Assembly: GCA_900074885.1 (NCBI GenBank)
Contig: FJUW01000004.1
Location: 1,334,225-1,398,224 of the forward strand
Direction of reading: 5' to 3'
DNA length: 64,000 nt
Source of the DNA: Rhynchosporium graminicola
Taxonomy: Eukaryota > Ascomycota > Leotiomycetes > Helotiales > Ploettnerulaceae
Shown piece by piece: positions 59,979-64,000 of the stretch. How positions within the stretch are numbered: position 1 is the first letter of the stretch; each line of letters starts with the position of its first letter. Below the pieces are notes generated by a model. That model did not search any database, was not told the DNA's origin, and saw only the letters and a list, made by a program, of their open reading frames with translations. The position numbers were made by a program, and so were the translations under genes.

Positions 59979-61151
59979 AGTGTAGCTTATATCAGGCTTA
60001 GTAGCTAGCGTAAGGAATAGTAAGCAGCTTATTACTTACTGAAACTATAATATATCTTCCTTAGTAGCCTTATTAGGATTAGGTTCTAATTTAACCTTTA
60101 AATCCATAAGCGTATTCTTCAGTTTATAATCTGATAAGTTAAACTGAGCTAGTACCTTCTCTATATAGCTAGCTTAATAGAGCTTTATATAGCCCTAATC
60201 TCTGTTATAGTTAATTTCAATACCTAAATAGTCTTTTATCAGCCCTAAGTCCTTAAGTTTAAAGAAGTATTTTAATTCTTCAATTAAGGACTTAATAGTA
60301 CTTATATCAGGGCTAATTAGAGCTAGATCATCTACGTATATACAGATTATAATCTTAAGCTCTTTATTAACTAATATGCAATTTTCGGATAGGATTAACT
60401 TAAATCCGAAGTTATTAACTAATACCTCCTTTAGCGTAATAAACTATAGTCTAGCTAATTACTTAAGACTATATAACGCTTTCCAGAGTAAGAGGAGTTT
60501 ATTAGCGTAATAATCTACGCCTTCCGGGGGGCAAATATATAAAGTATTAATATCTATATCACTCTATATAAAAGCGGAGATCATATCGATCTTATATATA
60601 TACTACTTATAGAGTACTACTAAGGTAAATATAAGACGCTAAGCTATTTACTTAACTATACTAGCGTATATATCTAGGTAGTTTATACCGTATAATTACT
60701 TAAACCCCTTAGCTACGAATCTAGCTTTGAATCCGTAGTACTCACTCTCTAGTTCTTTGATCTTATAAACCTAGCGAGTTTTTAGTAGTTTTATAGTCTT
60801 AGTATTACTATCAACTACTTTCCACGTATTATGATTTTCAAGAGAGGTTATTTCTTTATTTATAGCTTTTAGCTAATAATCCTTATAAGGACTATTTATA
60901 GCTTATTTATAGCTCTTAGGCTCGTAGATAACTACTTCCGGATCCTTTTTAATAAGTATTCTTTCCGGATCAAGTAATAGCCTAATTTCTTCATCTGATT
61001 TAGAGCTAATAAAAGCTTAGCAAGCTAAGTTAATAACGTTTTTATATACGCTATAAGCCTCTTTCTGCTCTTGAATTAATCGCTTATTATTCTGAATAGC
61101 TAAAGCTATATCAGAGTCTTTAGCGTAACTTCTAGTAGTAAAATTAAGTAC

Positions 61152-61436
61152 CTAATTAGAGTAGTCCCTTCTACGTTTTATACCTCGTTTAGGTATTTCT
61201 ACTATAGGTATTTCTTCGGCTATATCGTTAAAGAGATCAAGTCCTATATCTTCTATAACTTTTTCTTTTAATGAATTATCAGCTGTTTCACTATCGATTT
61301 TCTCCGAGTTTTCGGCCCTAGATAGGTCTGATTTAGGAGTAATTATAAGTGAAGAAATTACGCTATTTGAACAGTCAGAGGTCTCGCAATCGTCAAGTGT
61401 CTTATCAAAGGATTCTAATTCTTCCTTAGAGATCAC
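61152..61436 (-). pseudogene. Copia linker between integrase and reverse transcriptase
   Basis: A 94-codon acidic, Ser-rich open stretch ending in PKRGIKRRRDYSN, in the position of the variable linker of copia polyproteins. Low sequence conservation; assigned by position. Confidence 0.6.
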
Positions 61437-61991
61437 TTTATCCTTAAAGGTTAAATCTTCCTTAATTAGAACGTTTTTAGAGCTTATAATAGCTCTCTTC
61501 TTAGGTATATATACTAAGAAGTTATTTACGGACTCATACCTTACGAGTATACCTCTATCGGACTTATCTTTAAACTTATTAGTCCTTTTATTAATAAGAA
61601 CGTAAGTAAGAGGGCCTAATACTCTAATATAATTAAGAGTAGGCTTTTTACCGAAGAGAACTTCAAAGGGACTCTTTTTAATAACCGAATTATAAGAGCG
61701 ATTCTTTATATAAGCTATTCCTTGGATTATTTAAAGCTAAAGGAATAAGGGTATATTCTTATCTGTATAGATAGCTATAAGCCTTTCTATAAGATATCGA
61801 TTTAAACGCTCTACTATACTGTTTTACTTAGGAGAGTAAGGACTAGTATATTCATAAATAATACCTTTATCTTTATAAAAGATAGTCTATTTATTAGATT
61901 TAAACTCCCCGGCATTATCTAGCTTAAAAGCTCTAATCTTAGCGACGATTTTTTATTTACCTCGCTTAAATTAAGTAGTTATTATATTATA

Positions 61992-62360
61992 CTACTCGAT
62001 CAAGATATCGTACGCCTCGGCCTTATATTTCAGAGCGTATACCCAAATAGCTCTAGAGCCTCTATAGGTAATAGTTAAGAAGTATCTTTCTCCCTTTAGA
62101 CCTTTAATCTTAAAAGGGCCCGCTATATCTATATCAAAGACAGTAAGCGAAGAGGTATCCGACATAAGCTTAGTACTACTTATAGCGTGTATTTTACCGC
62201 TATTATAAGCAGAATAGTCAGATAAATCTAACCCCTTCTGGATTTTTAATCCTTTAGATCCTTCTATAGTCTTATAGATAAACTCCTTATTAGTATATAA
62301 AAGACGCTTATAATATAGGTCCAATTTGCTACTTTTATTAGAGTCTACCTTAAAAGACAC
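61992..62360 (-). pseudogene. Copia pre-integrase and integrase N-terminal fragment
   Basis: The 122-codon stretch contains the copia FDIDIAGPFKIKGLKGERYFLTI motif region, where the first Asp of the DDE triad is expected, followed by RAIWVYALKYK. The zinc-binding HHCC segment upstream is degraded. Confidence 0.8.
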
Positions 62361-62414
62361 AGGCTCGAGCAGCTCATGATTTACGTCTACTTCTAAGTAG
62401 TACGAATTATAATA

Positions 62415-62615
62415 CTATCTAGCTTCTATATTAATAGAGCTATTAGATATATTTGCACCCTTTTTATTAAAGGTAACTTTCCAATCTTTATTAGTCAGTT
62501 CCTTAGAGCTTAGGAGAGTAGTTTTAAGGCTAGGTACGTAATTTACATCTTTAATAAGTACTCTATCGCCTTCCCTAGTAATTATAGGGATATCTCCTCT
62601 ACCTATTATAAGCAA
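62415..62615 (-). pseudogene. Copia protease/pre-integrase fragment
   Basis: A 66-codon stretch with LIKDVNYVPSLKTTLLSSKEL, the typical copia sequence between protease and integrase (VLYVPGLKTNLLS-like). In the same order as the flanking fragments. Confidence 0.8.
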
Positions 62616-62672
62616 AATATCACTATTAGCGATAGTAATAGACTTCTTGGAAATAGGTTTATAGTCTAATAA

Positions 62673-63578
62673 CTAGCTTTTATTCGGTGTATAATGCTCA
62701 GAAGCGCCAGAATCGAGTACTATTCTATAGTTATATATAGTAGCGTAAGCTTGATCTGCTGTACTACTACTACTACTAGTACTACTGAAAGAACTCATAA
62801 GGGCCTTAGTAGACTCCTCTTTTGATTCTTTAGCGCCTTTACCTTTCGACTTCTTCTTATTATTAGTCGATTTATTAGGTATAAGCTCAGGGTGCTTTAT
62901 ATGGCAATTTGCCTCTATATGGTTTGTTTTATTATAGTGACCATACTTCTTACTGCCTTTCGAATTCTTCCCCTTAAAAGCCCTATTAGCTTGTAAATCG
63001 GTAGAAGTATTCATTCTAGCCTCTTCTGATATAAGATCTCTTATTAGACCTTCTATATCGATAGAAGAAAGGTTATTAGAGATTTCTTTATACTTCCTAG
63101 AAGCAAAAGAATCAAAAGAACTAGGTAAACCTTTAAATATAAGGCTAGCTAGTATAAGCTTTAGAATCTCACACTTGAGCTGCTTTAGGTAGACTAAACT
63201 AGCTTGAATTACGCTAGTATACTCGTCTATATTCTTATAAGAGGAGTAGGTATTATCGATAATACGATTTATATACTTACTGATCTCCTCTAGGCTAGTA
63301 GAACCGTAGGTAGCTATAATAGCTTCCCATAGGTCTTTTACGCTAGTCTTATCCTTGAATCTATCGAGGTTTTCAAGTGATATAATCGACTTAATAGCGC
63401 CTAAAGCCTTCTTATTTACACGCTCAAAATCAGCTAGTCTCTTATAGTATTTAATCGCTAGCTCCGGAGAGTAAGAAGTATAATCTATTCTCTTTTCGCC
63501 TTGCGCGTTAATACGTTCTTCCGACTTGAAGTAGAGAGCTCGGCTAGGCTTAGTCTTAGTACCGTTAATATAAGACAT
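62673..63578 (-). CDS. Copia gag and protease start, 301 aa
   Basis: The longest open frame of the right half. It holds a UBN2/gag-type helical domain (LWEAIIATYGSTSLEEISKY, LASLIFKGLPSSFDSF), a zinc knuckle in which an expected Cys is Tyr (KYGHYNKTNHIEANC), a Lys/Ser-rich linker and the protease start VLDSGASEHYTPNKS, which includes the catalytic Asp. It stops soon after the protease motif at what was probably a Trp or Gln codon. Expression is doubtful. Confidence 0.8.
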   Translation of the reverse strand: MSYINGTKTKPSRALYFKSEERINAQGEKRIDYTSYSPELAIKYYKRLADFERVNKKALGAIKSIISLENLDRFKDKTSVKDLWEAIIATYGSTSLEEISKYINRIIDNTYSSYKNIDEYTSVIQASLVYLKQLKCEILKLILASLIFKGLPSSFDSFASRKYKEISNNLSSIDIEGLIRDLISEEARMNTSTDLQANRAFKGKNSKGSKKYGHYNKTNHIEANCHIKHPELIPNKSTNNKKKSKGKGAKESKEESTKALMSSFSSTSSSSSTADQAYATIYNYRIVLDSGASEHYTPNKS

Positions 63579-64000
63579 ATAGCCGTTTACCTCTAAGTAG
63601 AGGCTAGCCGCATTAAGCCACTCTATATAGTTAGAGCAGCCTACTAGCTTATCTCCCTTGAAGGAAGATATGATTCCGTATAAGCAGTTTAATAGTACTA
63701 AGTACTAAGAGGTCTTTATAAGTACGAGTTTTACTCGTATAAGCTACTAAGTAGCTTAAAAAGATACTAACCTTATCTTACTCTTAAAAAAGATAGTAGC
63801 TACGCCGAGCTTACTATCTTACCGAGTTTTTCGCTTAGTTAAAATCAATAATAGTATATAGCAACTACGTCTGTCGTATTTACTATTGAATTAACCTTAC
63901 TACTAGGCCCAGTTTTACCTCATAGCGCCTTAAGTACTACTATTAAGTAACCCTCTCCGAGGATAGCTTCTTATACTTAATAGTAGCTTATATTAGCTAA

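Larger units (their letters stand above)
58735..64000 (-). mobile_element. Ty1/copia element, younger, runs off the window
   Basis: The 3' LTR is 58735-59202 (plus-strand TGTGAAAATTG to AATCTAACA), preceded on the minus strand by the purine tract AAGGGGGCG. Reading leftward from 63578 on the minus strand come gag, protease, integrase, a linker, reverse transcriptase and RNase H, in copia order. CA and TG are far more frequent than in neighbouring elements and several ORFs of 66-301 codons survive, so mutation is lighter. Stops still interrupt the polyprotein. The 5' LTR must lie beyond 64000. Confidence 0.9.

Noticed and set aside
1..64000. tRNA genes, rRNA genes, CRISPR arrays
   Set aside because: No convincing tRNA T-loop and acceptor pairing, no rRNA core sequence and no spaced short direct repeats were seen by eye. 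A tRNAscan-type search would settle the tRNA question.

Overview
The window comes from a filamentous ascomycete (Pezizomycotina). The evidence is short introns of 45-170 nt with GT..AG ends and CTAAC/CTGAC-like branch points, a typical fungal housekeeping gene set, and a long AT-rich island mutated by repeat-induced point mutation (RIP). The class is not certain. Abundant TAGGTAGGTACCTA-like intergenic sequence and large RIP islands would suit a leotiomycete, but that is a guess.

Left part (1-22.8 kb), gene-rich with normal composition. In order: a fused succinyl-CoA-ligase-like alpha+beta protein (+, 909-3316); a conserved fungal protein of unknown function (+, 4647-5889); an MpaB/rubber-oxygenase-family membrane oxygenase (+, 6769-8523) convergent with an unidentified cysteine-containing protein (-, 8681-9667); V-ATPase subunit C (+, 11754-13155) convergent with adenylyl-sulfate kinase (-, 13290-14087); a small unidentified 143-aa protein with four exons (+, 15828-16421); the ribosome-assembly factor Mak21/Noc1 (-, 16609-20019); and a bacterial-type, presumably mitochondrial, prolyl-tRNA synthetase (+, 20551-22771). 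The last two diverge from a shared 531-bp promoter. The exon models were built by hand from splice sites, reading phase and family similarity.

Right part (about 23.4-64 kb), a graveyard of nested retrotransposons. Almost every CA and TG dinucleotide has been lost while CG is kept, so ATG codons are nearly absent and hardly any ORF survives between 22.8 and 59 kb. LTR pairs can still be read: a 269-bp-LTR element (24124-29074) that contains a 593-bp TRIM-like element (24936-25528) and, inserted at the TRIM's 3' edge, a 2.57-kb element with 184-bp LTRs (25532-28097); a Ty1/copia relic (29.1-30.95 kb); a Ty3/gypsy chromovirus (30957-37715); a minus-strand gag/LTR relic (37.7-39.6 kb); an unidentified AT-rich stretch (39.6-44.3 kb); a gag-bearing relic split by a complete gypsy element with 231-bp LTRs and TTAGC target duplications (45750-52588); and a minus-strand gypsy of the 184-bp-LTR family (53204-58734), truncated by a younger, less mutated minus-strand copia element (58735 to beyond the window end).

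The left genes serve separate core functions (CoA metabolism, vacuolar acidification, sulfate assimilation, 60S ribosome biogenesis, organellar translation) and do not form a visible gene cluster. I saw no convincing biosynthetic cluster, tRNA, rRNA or CRISPR array.
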